The notes beneath the pieces were generated by a model. That model worked only from the letters and a program-made list of their open reading frames with translations, was not told the origin of the DNA and searched no databases. Position numbers and translations under genes: made by a program. DNA of 64,000 nt from Anaerolineaceae bacterium (GTDB lineage: Bacteria; Chloroflexota; Anaerolineae; Aggregatilineales; Phototrophicaceae). Each line of letters starts with the position of its first letter. Positions within the stretch are counted from its first letter, which is position 1. This document shows, one piece after another, positions 33,413 through 41,908 of the stretch. The stretch lies in assembly GCA_020634135.1 (NCBI GenBank), contig JACKCG010000005.1, forward strand, positions 1 to 64,000. The letters run 5' to 3'.

Positions 33413-35569
33413 CTAAAATCCACCCTGCGTATTGAACATGAATGCCAGGAAGTTCTGCTGTTCGTCAGGTGTCATCGGGCGCGGGCGGGCGTTCTCATCA
33501 ATAATCCCGGTGAACAGGTTCACCGTCAGCAAGCGCCCCTCATAGATGAACAGTTCATCCATGAAGAAGCGCATATTCCCCCAAAATGGCTGGTCAAAGA
33601 ACAGGTTGCCCATACCGTAGTGGATGAATGCTTCCGTATCCCGCCCAGGATTGTAAAAGTCGAAGATCATAGGTTTGTGCGCCTGTGTGCCGATTATGAC
33701 ATCTGCCCCCAGGTCGGCCAGGGCGCGGAAATCAACTTCCTGGCGCGCCGGGGGGAGGTAATCCTCCACCTCTTCATATTGTACCGTCACGACAACGACA
33801 TCAAATCGAGCGGCCAAATCGGGGATTGTGGCGCTCAACCAGTTCCAATCACAGTAAGCTGCACCAGGGTTCGTCTCGGTCACCAGCGCGTAATACGGCC
33901 CGATCCAGTTGCAGGCAATCATCGCGATTGTGCTGCTATTGTAGTCGAGGATGAGCGGCTGCCGCGCTTCGTCCACTGTCTCGCCGCCGCCCACGATACG
34001 AAAACCGTCCTCACGGTAGCGGCGCAGCGTGTCCCGGTATGCGGTGAATCCGTAGTCATTATTATGGTTTCCGGTCAATTCGATGATGTCTGTTCCAATG
34101 TAGTCCAGCAGGCCGTAATGTGCATCTTTGGCGCAGAACGCCCCTAACAGCAATTCACTTCCCGCCGCCGGGCAATTCGCCGTGAACGAAACCTCATTAC
34201 TGGTATGGAAGAAATCGGCGCGGATCGTATAGGGGCGGATCGCCTCACCTGCCCACTCGATGCTGTGCTGGTCGAGCGCCGCCTGGGTTTCGCGGGTCAG
34301 CGCCGTCACCCCGGAAAGCATCAGGCGTGTCAGGTGTTCCGGGTAATAGTTGGGCTGCTCGCTGGAGAAGACGAAAGGGTACGCTGTCAGGTCGCCATCA
34401 AGCGGGTGAACACCATCTACCAGCAGGACACGGTAGCGCGGCGTTAGTTTGTCGAATGGGAGCAGCGTGTACAAGCGCCGGTTGCCCCACATCAGGTTGT
34501 ACAGGGCATCATCGGCCACGACGCGGAGGCCTGGATTCAGCGATATACCCAATCCGCGCAGTGTTGCCGCTGTCGTCTCGTTCAGAACCAGGTTTGTGTC
34601 CGGTTCTCCGGCGCGAATCGCCCCCAGTGTCATACCTGCAATGGTCGTTTGCAGGCTGGGGAAACTGACCGCCGGCACAAACAGTGCCAGTCCTGTTTCC
34701 GGCTGTGGTGTGGGTTGGGGTGTGTTGGTGGCAAAGGCGGCGAGCGTCGCCGGAGCAACCCCGTCCTGCCAGGCTGCCGTATAGAACAGCAGATAGTCCG
34801 TCACATGCTGTGCCCAGTACGAGTCGCTGTGGTCTCCCTGTGGGTAAAGCTGGTAAATATACGATAATCCACGCTGGTTGAGCCGCTCTTGCATCACGTT
34901 CATGGCTTGCCGGGAGAAGTCATCCGGGCCGCGATCCATCCAGATGCGCAGTGTATCCAGACCGGGCGCCGTCAGGGCCAAATCCAGCGGGTTATACTCT
35001 GGCGGGGCATTATTCAGGTCGAAAAAAGGGCTGTGACCGCCTACCGCACTGAACAACTCAGGGTGGCGGAAGGCGATCTCAAATGCCCAGAACCCACCCC
35101 GTGAAATCCCGCCGATCCCCCGTTCCGCTCTGGTCTGTGCGACTCGGTAGGCACTTTCGACTTGCGGCATCAACTCCTGGATGAATACACCTTCCCAGGA
35201 ATCATCACCAAACTGGTTTTCGTTGGCGACCCAGTTGCCGAATGGCAATACCGCGATCAGTGGCGGCAGTGTTCCCTGGGTGATCCCCTCGTTGAGCGCC
35301 TCGGCCAGCCCGATCTGCAACCAGTGGTTGTCATCACTGGCTGAACCGTGCAGCAGGTACAGCACCGGGTAGTCACGCTCGGTCTGGTTGTAGCAAGGCG
35401 GCGTATAGACCGTATATACCATACTGGTTTCGATCAATGCGCTGCGATAGGGACGGCGTTCGATGGTGCCGCTGGTCTCGGCACAGCCCTGGTACGATGC
35501 GGCGGGCAGCGGCAGTCCGAGCAGAATCAGGAGGGTGTATACAGTAATCAGGCGCACAGGTTTGAACAT
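33413..35569 (-). CDS. Secreted esterase fused to a CapA-type metallophosphatase domain
   Basis: A 718-residue two-domain exported protein. A signal peptide (about 1-24, LLILLGLPLPAAS) precedes an alpha/beta-hydrolase domain with the nucleophile Ser156 in GISRGG, acid near Asp212 and His247 in GDHSDSYW, as in esterase D/feruloyl-esterase-like proteins. A linker (NTPQPTPQPE) leads to a second region ending in a PGA-cap/CapA domain: TGNHNNDYG near 500, VTVQYEE and IGTQAHKP. CapA domains are metallophosphatase-like and act in polyglutamate or cell-wall metabolism. The linked domains suggest envelope polymer processing. The two domains are usually separate proteins; a fusion is notable. Confidence 0.82.
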   Translation of the reverse strand: MFKPVRLITVYTLLILLGLPLPAASYQGCAETSGTIERRPYRSALIETSMVYTVYTPPCYNQTERDYPVLYLLHGSASDDNHWLQIGLAEALNEGITQGTLPPLIAVLPFGNWVANENQFGDDSWEGVFIQELMPQVESAYRVAQTRAERGIGGISRGGFWAFEIAFRHPELFSAVGGHSPFFDLNNAPPEYNPLDLALTAPGLDTLRIWMDRGPDDFSRQAMNVMQERLNQRGLSYIYQLYPQGDHSDSYWAQHVTDYLLFYTAAWQDGVAPATLAAFATNTPQPTPQPETGLALFVPAVSFPSLQTTIAGMTLGAIRAGEPDTNLVLNETTAATLRGLGISLNPGLRVVADDALYNLMWGNRRLYTLLPFDKLTPRYRVLLVDGVHPLDGDLTAYPFVFSSEQPNYYPEHLTRLMLSGVTALTRETQAALDQHSIEWAGEAIRPYTIRADFFHTSNEVSFTANCPAAGSELLLGAFCAKDAHYGLLDYIGTDIIELTGNHNNDYGFTAYRDTLRRYREDGFRIVGGGETVDEARQPLILDYNSSTIAMIACNWIGPYYALVTETNPGAAYCDWNWLSATIPDLAARFDVVVVTVQYEEVEDYLPPARQEVDFRALADLGADVIIGTQAHKPMIFDFYNPGRDTEAFIHYGMGNLFFDQPFWGNMRFFMDELFIYEGRLLTVNLFTGIIDENARPRPMTPDEQQNFLAFMFNTQGGF

Positions 35570-35721
35570 AGTCAGTCTGAATCATCAACCGGCGGACAGC
35601 GGACAGATGAGCATTGTGCCAGTCCCGGCGCGAATAAGGAAGGGCATGATTGACCGCGTACCCCTGGGACAACTTGCACAAAATTACACATGACTCTTTA
35701 GGCGTTTTGTAGGATAGTCCG

Positions 35722-35727
35722 TATAAT
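35722..35727 (+). promoter_or_regulatory. Possible -10 box for the 2-oxoacid dehydrogenase operon
   Basis: A TATAAT lies about 155 bases before the E1 alpha start in the 311-base divergent gap. No clean -35 stands at the right distance (TTTAGG at 35697-35702 would need 19 bases), so this is weak. I see nothing else of note in the gap. Confidence 0.3.
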
Positions 35728-35880
35728 TAAGGTTTGGGTACTCTCGTCGCCTGCCACCACCCCACCCTGCCGTGAGTTCCCATTGAGGCAGCACGCAGGA
35801 AAACCGCTCACACGGAACAATCTGGTGTGATGGTTTTAGTTGTGTCTCAATCTTCTGTCCGTTATCTGTGAGGAAAAACG

Positions 35881-36924
35881 ATGCCCACGAAAACTGTGGA
35901 GCGCCCTTCGGCGGCACTGGATGAACAGACTCTGCTCGCCATGTTCTGGACGATGCTGCTCAGCCGGCGACTGGATGAACGCGCCTGGATGCTGCATCGC
36001 CAGGGGAAAATAGCCTTTCATATCAGTGGGATGGGCCATGAGGCGGCGCAGGTCGCAGCAGCCTTTGCGCTCAATCGTGGCGTGGATTATGTCCACCCCT
36101 ATTATCGTGACCTGGCACTGGTGCTGGCGCTGGGCGTGACCCCGACTGATTTTATGATGAGTCTTTTTGGTAAGAAGAACGAATATAGCAGTAATGCCAA
36201 ACAGATGCCCAGCCATTTTAGCCACAAACCCGCCCACATTCTCAGCCATTCGTCCCCGGTAGCGACGCAGGTGCCGCAGGCGGCGGGCGTGGCGTTTGCC
36301 ATCAAGTACCGGCAGCAGTTGGGACTGGTAGACCCGGACGACGCGACCCAACCGCGCCTGGTTCTCACCAGCCTGGGCGAAGGCTCAACCAGCCAGGGGG
36401 AATGGCATGAAGGTATGAACTGGGCGGGCGTGCATAAGCTCCCGTTTATTTGCCTGGTGGAGAATAATCTCTACGCGATCAGCGTCCGCGTGGAAGAACA
36501 GATGGCTGTCTCCAACGTGGCTGACCGTGCCGGGGCGTATGGTGTGTACGGCATGTGGGCAGATGGAAACGATGTGCTGGCGATGTATGACGCCATGCAC
36601 GCCGCCGTCCAGCGTGCCTATAGTGGCGAAGGGCCGACCCTGATCGAAGCCAAGACCTACCGGCCCGTGCCCCATTCTTCCGACGATGATGACCGCAGTT
36701 ATCGCAGTCGCGAGGAAGTCGAAGAATGGAAGCAGAAAGACCCGATTATGCGCTTTAGTGCCTATCTGATGGGGAAGGGAATTCTCTCACAATCCATTCT
36801 GGATGAATACGAAGCACAGGCGAAAAAGGAAATCAACGCTGCCCAGGGTGCCGCCGAAAGCGCCCCTGACCCCGACCCGGAGGAAACCCTGAGTCCGGTT
36901 TACGCCCCCCTGGAGGCAAACTAA
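35881..36924 (+). CDS. bkdAA: 2-oxoacid dehydrogenase E1 alpha (branched-chain type)
   Basis: A 347-residue TPP-dependent E1 alpha. MPSHFSHKPAHILSHSSPVA then TQVPQAAGVAFA and the TPP motif GEGSTSQGEWHEGMNWAGV ending at VENN are closer to branched-chain 2-oxoacid dehydrogenase than to pyruvate dehydrogenase. The phosphorylation-loop region PHSSDDDDRSYR is present. The complex converts 2-oxoacids from Val, Leu and Ile to acyl-CoA. Forms an operon with E1 beta (2 bases apart) and E2; the E3 lipoamide dehydrogenase is not in the window. The pyruvate versus branched-chain choice is inferred from motifs. Confidence 0.85.
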   Translation: MPTKTVERPSAALDEQTLLAMFWTMLLSRRLDERAWMLHRQGKIAFHISGMGHEAAQVAAAFALNRGVDYVHPYYRDLALVLALGVTPTDFMMSLFGKKNEYSSNAKQMPSHFSHKPAHILSHSSPVATQVPQAAGVAFAIKYRQQLGLVDPDDATQPRLVLTSLGEGSTSQGEWHEGMNWAGVHKLPFICLVENNLYAISVRVEEQMAVSNVADRAGAYGVYGMWADGNDVLAMYDAMHAAVQRAYSGEGPTLIEAKTYRPVPHSSDDDDRSYRSREEVEEWKQKDPIMRFSAYLMGKGILSQSILDEYEAQAKKEINAAQGAAESAPDPDPEETLSPVYAPLEAN

Positions 36925-36926
36925 TC

Positions 36927-37913
36927 ATGCCAGTGATGACTTTGATTGAAGCCGTTACGCAGGCAATGGACGAAGAACTGGCGCGTGATCCTCGTGTATT
37001 CATCGTAGGAGAGGACGTGGGCGCGCGGGGTGGCGTGTTCCGGGCGACAATGGGGCTGCACGCCAAATACGGGAGCGAACGAGTGGTCGACTCACCGCTG
37101 GCAGAACTGTCAATTGTGGCGATTGGTATCGGCGCGGCGCTGGCCGACCTGCGCCCAATCTGCGAAATCCAGTTTGCCGATTTCATCCACCCGGCCTTTA
37201 ACCAGATTGTCAACGAAGCCGCCAAGATGTACTATCGCTCTGGTGAACAGTGGAATGTGCCGATGGTCATCCGTGCGCCCTATGGCGGCGGCATCAGCGG
37301 GGCGCTGTACCACAGCCAGAGTGTCGAGGCATTCTTCACGCACGTGCCCGGTTTGAAGGTCGTGATTCCCTCTACGCCGCAGGACGCCAAAGGCCTGCTC
37401 AAGAGCGCCGTCCGTGACCCGAATCCGGTGCTGTTCTTCGAACCGAAGAAAGGCTACCGCGCCATCAAGGGTGATGTGCCGGAAGGTGAGTATACGATAC
37501 CCATTGGCCCGGCGCGGGTGGCGCGTTCCGGGCGTGATTTATCGGTATTCGCTTACGGCATGATGGCCCACTATACGACTATTGCCGCCGAGAAAGTCGC
37601 CCGCGAAGATGGCATTGATGCCGAAGTGATTGACCTGCGGACGCTGCTCCCGGTGGATAAAGGCGCTATACTGGAATCGGTGAAGAAAACCGGTAAGGCG
37701 CTGGTGGTACACGAAGACACCTTCACCATGGGCTATGGCGCGGAAGTCGCAGCTATCATCGCCGACGAAGGCTTTAACTACATGGACGCGCCGGTTAAAC
37801 GTCTGGCCGGGCCGGATGTCCCGGCGATGCCCTACAGCCATAGTATGCAGGAGTTTTTCATGCCCAACCCGGATAAAATCGCAGCGGCCATCCGTGATTT
37901 AGCGGCGTATTGA
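36927..37913 (+). CDS. bkdAB: 2-oxoacid dehydrogenase E1 beta
   Basis: The 328-residue partner of E1 alpha. FIVGEDVGARGGVFRATMGL, the catalytic region EIQFADFIHPAFNQIVNEAA with the YRSGEQWNVPMVIRAPYGGG that follows, and the C-terminal GYGAEVAAIIADEGF and GPDVPAMPYSHSMQEFFMPN are the expected blocks. E1 alpha and beta form the heterotetramer carrying two TPP sites. The gene is nearly abutting E1 alpha. Confidence 0.9.
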   Translation: MPVMTLIEAVTQAMDEELARDPRVFIVGEDVGARGGVFRATMGLHAKYGSERVVDSPLAELSIVAIGIGAALADLRPICEIQFADFIHPAFNQIVNEAAKMYYRSGEQWNVPMVIRAPYGGGISGALYHSQSVEAFFTHVPGLKVVIPSTPQDAKGLLKSAVRDPNPVLFFEPKKGYRAIKGDVPEGEYTIPIGPARVARSGRDLSVFAYGMMAHYTTIAAEKVAREDGIDAEVIDLRTLLPVDKGAILESVKKTGKALVVHEDTFTMGYGAEVAAIIADEGFNYMDAPVKRLAGPDVPAMPYSHSMQEFFMPNPDKIAAAIRDLAAY

Positions 37914-37980
37914 GGACATCGTGAGAAATCACGCTATTTCCGCAGGGGGCAATAATGCAATTCTGCAATACGGAGATAAT

Positions 37981-38057
37981 CGGGCGACCACGCCGGGTCA
38001 CCCCTACAGAATCGCCCTTATCGAGGGAATTTGTAGGGGTGCGATATATTGCGCCCG
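37981..38057. repeat. Large imperfect inverted repeat between E1 beta and E2
   Basis: CACCCCTACAGAAT (37999-38012) and AATTTGTAGGGGTG (38028-38041) are near-perfect complements, with a small inner hairpin CCCT/AGGG in the loop and outer arms CGGGCGA and TTGCGCCCG. It resembles a MITE-like or REP-type element sitting inside an operon, where it could stall or process the transcript. The outward arms suggest a complete element; it is not coding. Confidence 0.55.
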
Positions 38058-38148
38058 CGCATTGGAACACCGTACTCATGACTTAGAGCATTATGCCGCC
38101 CTTACAGCGGAAGCCCTGTATTGTTAATCAGAAAAGGTGAGACAAACC

Positions 38149-39498
38149 ATGCCCACACAAGTGATTATGCCCCAGCTTGGCGAAAGTGTCGTCGAAGGCA
38201 CGGTCAGCCGCTGGTTGAAACAGGTCGGCGACACGGTAGAGGAATACGAGCCGCTGCTCGAAGTCAGTACCGATAAGGTGGATACGGAAGTCCCCGCCCC
38301 GGCCAGCGGCGTCCTGCTCCAGATCATTGTGCCGGAAGGCCAGACTGTCGAGCGCGGCACGCTGCTCGCTGTTGTCGGGCAGCCCGGCGAAAAGGCGGAA
38401 GAAGCCGCAGTTCCGGCAGCCGCCCCCCACAGCCAACCCGCAGTGGCTCCCCAGGCTGCGCCGCCCGTTCAGGCCGCCGCCCCCGTAACCGTCAAAATCA
38501 ACGGCAGTGGCTACACCGGACATATCACGCCGGTGGTCGCCCGTATGGTTGCCGAGCATAAACTCGATCTCTCGCAAATCCCCGGCACCGGACGCGATGG
38601 CCGTATCACCAAAAAAGACGTAGAAGCCTATCTTGCCGGGAATACTGCCGCCCCTGCCCCCGATACCGATCTGCCGCCCTGGGAACGCCCCGGCAGCGGC
38701 GACCTGTTCAAGCCGACGGTGGATTATGGCGATGTGTCGCCTGCTGCCCCCGCCGCGCCGAAACCGGCAGCCGCCCCCGCTCCACCGCGCAGCACAGCAG
38801 CACCCATCCCGCAGGGCGTCCCCGGTGAACTCGTGCGCCTGAGTTCGATGCGCCGCGCGATTGCCGAACACATGGTACGGAGCAAGCTGCACACCTCGCC
38901 GCACGTTACCACCGTTTTTGAGATAGACATGACCGCTGCCCTGGCGCACCGGGCTAAACATAAGGCCGACTTCGCCAAACAGGGCGTCAACCTGACGCTC
39001 ACGGCCTATTTCGCGGCGGCTTCGGTGGTCGCCCTACAAGCTAATCCCTACCTGAACGCCCAGTGGACGGACGAGGGCATTTACCTCCACCACGCTGTTC
39101 ACCTGGGGATGGCGGTAGCGATGGACGAGGGGCTGATTGTGCCGGTCATCCACAACGCGCAGGATTTGAACCTCATGGGGCTGGCGCGGGCGGTGAACGA
39201 CCTCTCCAACCGGGGGCGTAACCGCCAATTGAAGCCCGACGAGGTGCAGGGCGGCACGTTCACCATCACCAATCATGGCGTGAGTGGCAGCCTGTTCGCC
39301 ATGCCGATCATCAACCAGCCACAGGTGGGTATCCTGGGGGTAGGAGTCATGGAGAAGCGTGTCAAAGTCATCAACGACGCCATCGCTATCCGCCCCTGTG
39401 TCTACGCCTCGCTCACCTTCGACCACCGCGTAGCCGATGGTGCAACCGGCGACGCCTTCATGGTCACCCTCAAAGACACGCTCGAAGGGTGGGCATAA
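38149..39498 (+). CDS. bkdB: 2-oxoacid dehydrogenase E2, dihydrolipoyl acyltransferase
   Basis: A 449-residue E2. The lipoyl domain (1-80) carries Lys43 in VSTDKVDTE; a Pro/Ala linker leads to the E3-binding domain (about 125-160, HITPVVARMVAEHKLDLSQI), and a second Pro/Ala-rich linker joins the catalytic domain, whose active site DHRVADG gives His426 and Asp430. One lipoyl domain is typical of branched-chain and oxoglutarate E2. The ATG at 38149 follows GAAAAGGTGAG; a GTG at 38137 is the alternative. Confidence 0.9.
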   Translation: MPTQVIMPQLGESVVEGTVSRWLKQVGDTVEEYEPLLEVSTDKVDTEVPAPASGVLLQIIVPEGQTVERGTLLAVVGQPGEKAEEAAVPAAAPHSQPAVAPQAAPPVQAAAPVTVKINGSGYTGHITPVVARMVAEHKLDLSQIPGTGRDGRITKKDVEAYLAGNTAAPAPDTDLPPWERPGSGDLFKPTVDYGDVSPAAPAAPKPAAAPAPPRSTAAPIPQGVPGELVRLSSMRRAIAEHMVRSKLHTSPHVTTVFEIDMTAALAHRAKHKADFAKQGVNLTLTAYFAAASVVALQANPYLNAQWTDEGIYLHHAVHLGMAVAMDEGLIVPVIHNAQDLNLMGLARAVNDLSNRGRNRQLKPDEVQGGTFTITNHGVSGSLFAMPIINQPQVGILGVGVMEKRVKVINDAIAIRPCVYASLTFDHRVADGATGDAFMVTLKDTLEGWA

Positions 39499-39508
39499 CC
39501 ATACATCT

Positions 39509-39556
39509 CTCGCCGCACAGATCATCTTAACCGGGTCTGTGCGGTGAGGTTTCGAT
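39509..39556 (+). terminator. Terminator of the 2-oxoacid dehydrogenase operon
   Basis: CTCGCCGCACAGA pairs with TCTGTGCGGTGAG over 13 bp (one G-U) around a 14-base loop, followed by GTTTCGATATATT. It begins 10 bases after the E2 stop. Confidence 0.65.
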
Positions 39557-39604
39557 ATATTGCCTGTTAATACTAGGTCATCTTGTCTTACTCAGCCCCA
39601 TCCA

Positions 39605-39900
39605 ATTCTTGAACAAATGTTTTAACAAAGATTCACCCTTTTCCCCCATGAATGTGCTAAGCTAACCCTATGACACCCTCTGCCAACCCGCCCCTTCACG
39701 ATGTTCGCTTTCGCCTCAAAACCCAGGATTCAGCCCGGTTTTGCTGCAATCCCCACCGCTTTGCAGCAAAATGCGATAGTTTGCTGCACGGTTTAGCTCC
39801 CGATTTTTCCCTCAAATCCACCCATTTTGCGGCAATTGCAGCAATCTTGGCAAAAATGCAAAATTGCCGCAAAAACCCATCACCACCCGTAACCTGTGCC
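39605..39900 (+). repeat. Dispersed intergenic repeat, copy B
   Basis: Same element as copy A at 2993-3330 but on the plus strand: TTGAACAAATGTTTTAACAAAG near 39609, then CACCCTTTTCCCCC, then TTTCGCCTCAAAACCCAGGA (39708-39727), TTTTGCTGCAA and GCGGCAATTGCAGCAATC. Here the GAAC-N4-GTTC core is one base off (GAACAAATGTTT). The rest of the 470-base gap before the next gene is a promoter repeat. Confidence 0.6.
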
Positions 39901-39925
39901 AGGGGACAGACGGTTGCTAAAATAG
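39885..39925 (+). repeat. Promoter-like direct repeat, copy 1
   Basis: ACCCGTAACCTGTGCC, about 8 variable bases, then ACGGTTGCTAAAATA. The same two conserved halves recur at 40488-40528. The 3' half contains an extended -10 box, TGCTAAAAT (39915-39923), 45 bases before the following start codon. Confidence 0.6.
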
Positions 39926-39968
39926 TGACAATTGTCTTTATGAAGGTATCAGGTAGATTGAGTCGTAA

Positions 39969-40451
39969 ATGAAGGCCAAAAACAAGCCTAGTCAATCGAT
40001 TCTTTGTAAGCCTGATTTGCTATTCAGGTTGCTAAGGATGCTCCTCGTAGTTGTTTGCTCGCTGACGATTTTGTACTCAATTGTGGTAAAGTTGGTTTTC
40101 CCGGAGCAAGTGACAGCATATTGGGATACGGGTCTGCTTGTCAGCATTTTGATATTGGGGTTGAGCTTTGTTTACTTCTTTATAGCGAGTCCTGCTCTGG
40201 AGATTAACCAGGATGGAATAATCGCTGAATATTTCTGGGGGCGGAAAGCTATAACCTGGGACAATATCACATTTGTTGAAACCTATGCATTTTCGACATT
40301 TATTTACGTGAGGGGTCTTCCTCGAATAAGTTATCTCGTCGGCGTTTTCTCGTTTAGTCTATCTCCTGCATTGATATTTGGGGTGTTCAATGAAAATTAT
40401 GGCCCCGCCCTCCAAACGATACGCGATAATACAAAAAGTAAGCGAGGATAA
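39969..40451 (+). CDS. AT-rich two-helix membrane protein, PH-like
   Basis: A 160-residue protein with hydrophobic helices at about residues 19-45 and 54-74, then a strand-rich region (LEINQDGIIAEYFWGRKAIT, WDNI) that resembles bacterial PH-domain proteins. I do not recognise a specific family. Its base composition is visibly more AT-rich than its neighbours, and it lies between two copies of a promoter-like repeat, so transfer or duplication is possible. Confidence 0.6.
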   Translation: MKAKNKPSQSILCKPDLLFRLLRMLLVVVCSLTILYSIVVKLVFPEQVTAYWDTGLLVSILILGLSFVYFFIASPALEINQDGIIAEYFWGRKAITWDNITFVETYAFSTFIYVRGLPRISYLVGVFSFSLSPALIFGVFNENYGPALQTIRDNTKSKRG

Positions 40452-40487
40452 CTATGCCAGCGGCCAGTGGCAAACAACCAGCGGCTA

Positions 40488-40528
40488 ACCCGTAACCTGT
40501 GCCGGGGCAAAAACGGTTGCTAAAATAC
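40488..40528 (+). repeat. Promoter-like direct repeat, copy 2
   Basis: Matches copy 1 in both halves, with the extended -10 TGCTAAAAT at 40518-40526, 37 bases before the lipoprotein start. It therefore probably is the lipoprotein promoter. Confidence 0.6.
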
Positions 40529-40563
40529 AGGAACAGACTTTTTGGTACAGGTAAGGAACTTCC

Positions 40564-41337
40564 ATGAAACGACTGATTCCGGTAATCGGCGTGCTGGTAC
40601 TACTGGTAGCTGCCTGCCAGCCCGCCGCCCAGACCGATGAAGCACTCCCGACGCTGGCTGTCTTGCCCAGTGTCACCCCCACCGCCACCGAAACGGATAC
40701 TCCAGCGCCTACCGATACGCCCCCACCGACGGACACGGCGACTCCGCTCCCTACCAGCACGACCACATCATCTCCAACGCCGACCAGCACGCCGTCACCG
40801 ACTCCGGTGTTCACTGTGAATCCCACTCAGGTCGCCATCAGCACCGGCACAGCCGCTGTCGAGGAAGCCCCCCGCTACGCCACCTTCACGCCGCCCCCGC
40901 CCGGCAGTACGCCCGTTCCCGGCACACCCCAGCAAATGGCGGATGTGATCGTCACCGAGCGTCAGTTCCAGGAAGAAGTGGATTTGAAAACCCGCGCCAT
41001 TCAGTCCATTGAATTAGCTCAGGTGAGCTTTGTGCCGGGTGGAATTGACGTGGAACTTACGGCGTTGGGCGGTGAAGCTTATATCACCGGCCATGTATTG
41101 CTTTCGATTGAAATGACGGGGTCGTTTGCGTCTATAACCATCGGGGATATTACCGTTCCCGGCCTGGAGAACCCGCCCGACGAGTTCATTCAGGTCGCCA
41201 CGTCCGATTTCTTCATCATGATGGTGGACGTACTGGATACAATCCTGAACCAGCGGTTGGGCGACCAGCATAATCTGGAAAATATCGTGATGACCGACAG
41301 CGCGATGGAAATCACGCTCCTCGTCCCACAAAACTGA
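40564..41337 (+). CDS. Lipoprotein with Thr/Pro linker
   Basis: The 257-residue protein has a lipobox LLVAAC (Cys18), a long linker of TP/TD/PTS repeats (about 37-100) and a globular C terminus with VIVTERQFQEEVDLKTRAIQ and ITIGDITVPGLENPP. Anchored at the outer face of the membrane. Family unknown. The post-lipobox ACQPAAQTDEALPTL closely matches ACQPQTEEALPTL of the lipoprotein at 55359. Confidence 0.78.
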   Translation: MKRLIPVIGVLVLLVAACQPAAQTDEALPTLAVLPSVTPTATETDTPAPTDTPPPTDTATPLPTSTTTSSPTPTSTPSPTPVFTVNPTQVAISTGTAAVEEAPRYATFTPPPPGSTPVPGTPQQMADVIVTERQFQEEVDLKTRAIQSIELAQVSFVPGGIDVELTALGGEAYITGHVLLSIEMTGSFASITIGDITVPGLENPPDEFIQVATSDFFIMMVDVLDTILNQRLGDQHNLENIVMTDSAMEITLLVPQN

Positions 41338-41378
41338 TTACCCTAACGGGCACACCACTGGGTGGCGACTGACCGGCA

Positions 41379-41783
41379 TCACGTGCGTTCCTGCCACAGG
41401 CCTTCGCCATCCAGTACCCGTTGGATCAGCCGTTCAAACGCCAGTCGTGGGACAGGCTTGCTGATATACCCGGCACAATGGGCGGCCCGCAGCCGGTCCT
41501 GCTCGTAGAACCACTTTTCATCACCCAGCACAATGATCGGAACACGGGCCGTCATGTCGTCCTCATAGAGTGCCTCCAGGATTTCAAAAGGGTCACTGCG
41601 CATCAGGTCCAGTTCCAGGATGATGAAGTCCGGCATAGAGGCCATCGTCCGTGCCTGCTCTCGCACGTTATTCCCGGTGGTATTGCGCTTGCACAAGATT
41701 CCCATGCTTTTGAGAATGGCGGAAAGCACCATGAGCTGGTGAGCGTCGTCTTCCACAATGAGCGCCCAAATGGTTGAGGACAC
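41379..41783 (-). CDS. Single-domain receiver (response regulator) with Glu at the acceptor site
   Basis: The 134-residue protein has the receiver fold: acidic pocket EDD (11-13), Thr/Ser region PIIVLGDEK, and the conserved Lys in GYISKPV. At the acceptor position the sequence is IILELDL, so Glu57 replaces Asp. That usually prevents phosphorylation and can mimic the active state. The GTG at 41783 is preceded by CAGGAG, better than the upstream TTG. It has no output domain. Confidence 0.78.
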   Translation of the reverse strand: MSSTIWALIVEDDAHQLMVLSAILKSMGILCKRNTTGNNVREQARTMASMPDFIILELDLMRSDPFEILEALYEDDMTARVPIIVLGDEKWFYEQDRLRAAHCAGYISKPVPRLAFERLIQRVLDGEGLWQERT

Positions 41784-41908
41784 CTGAAACTCCTGATCGT
41801 GAAGCAATTCAACTTGTTAAGATACATTGTAACGCAAAATCAATTTTGCCGGAATCAAAAGGCGGATACATTCTGTACCCGCCCAGGTGTTACTGTCGTG
41901 ACTGAAGG

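Noticed and set aside
39670..39972. Plus-strand open frame of 100 codons in repeat copy B
   Set aside because: Only the FRLKTQDSA block is shared with copy A and the frame is not kept, so it looks non-coding.
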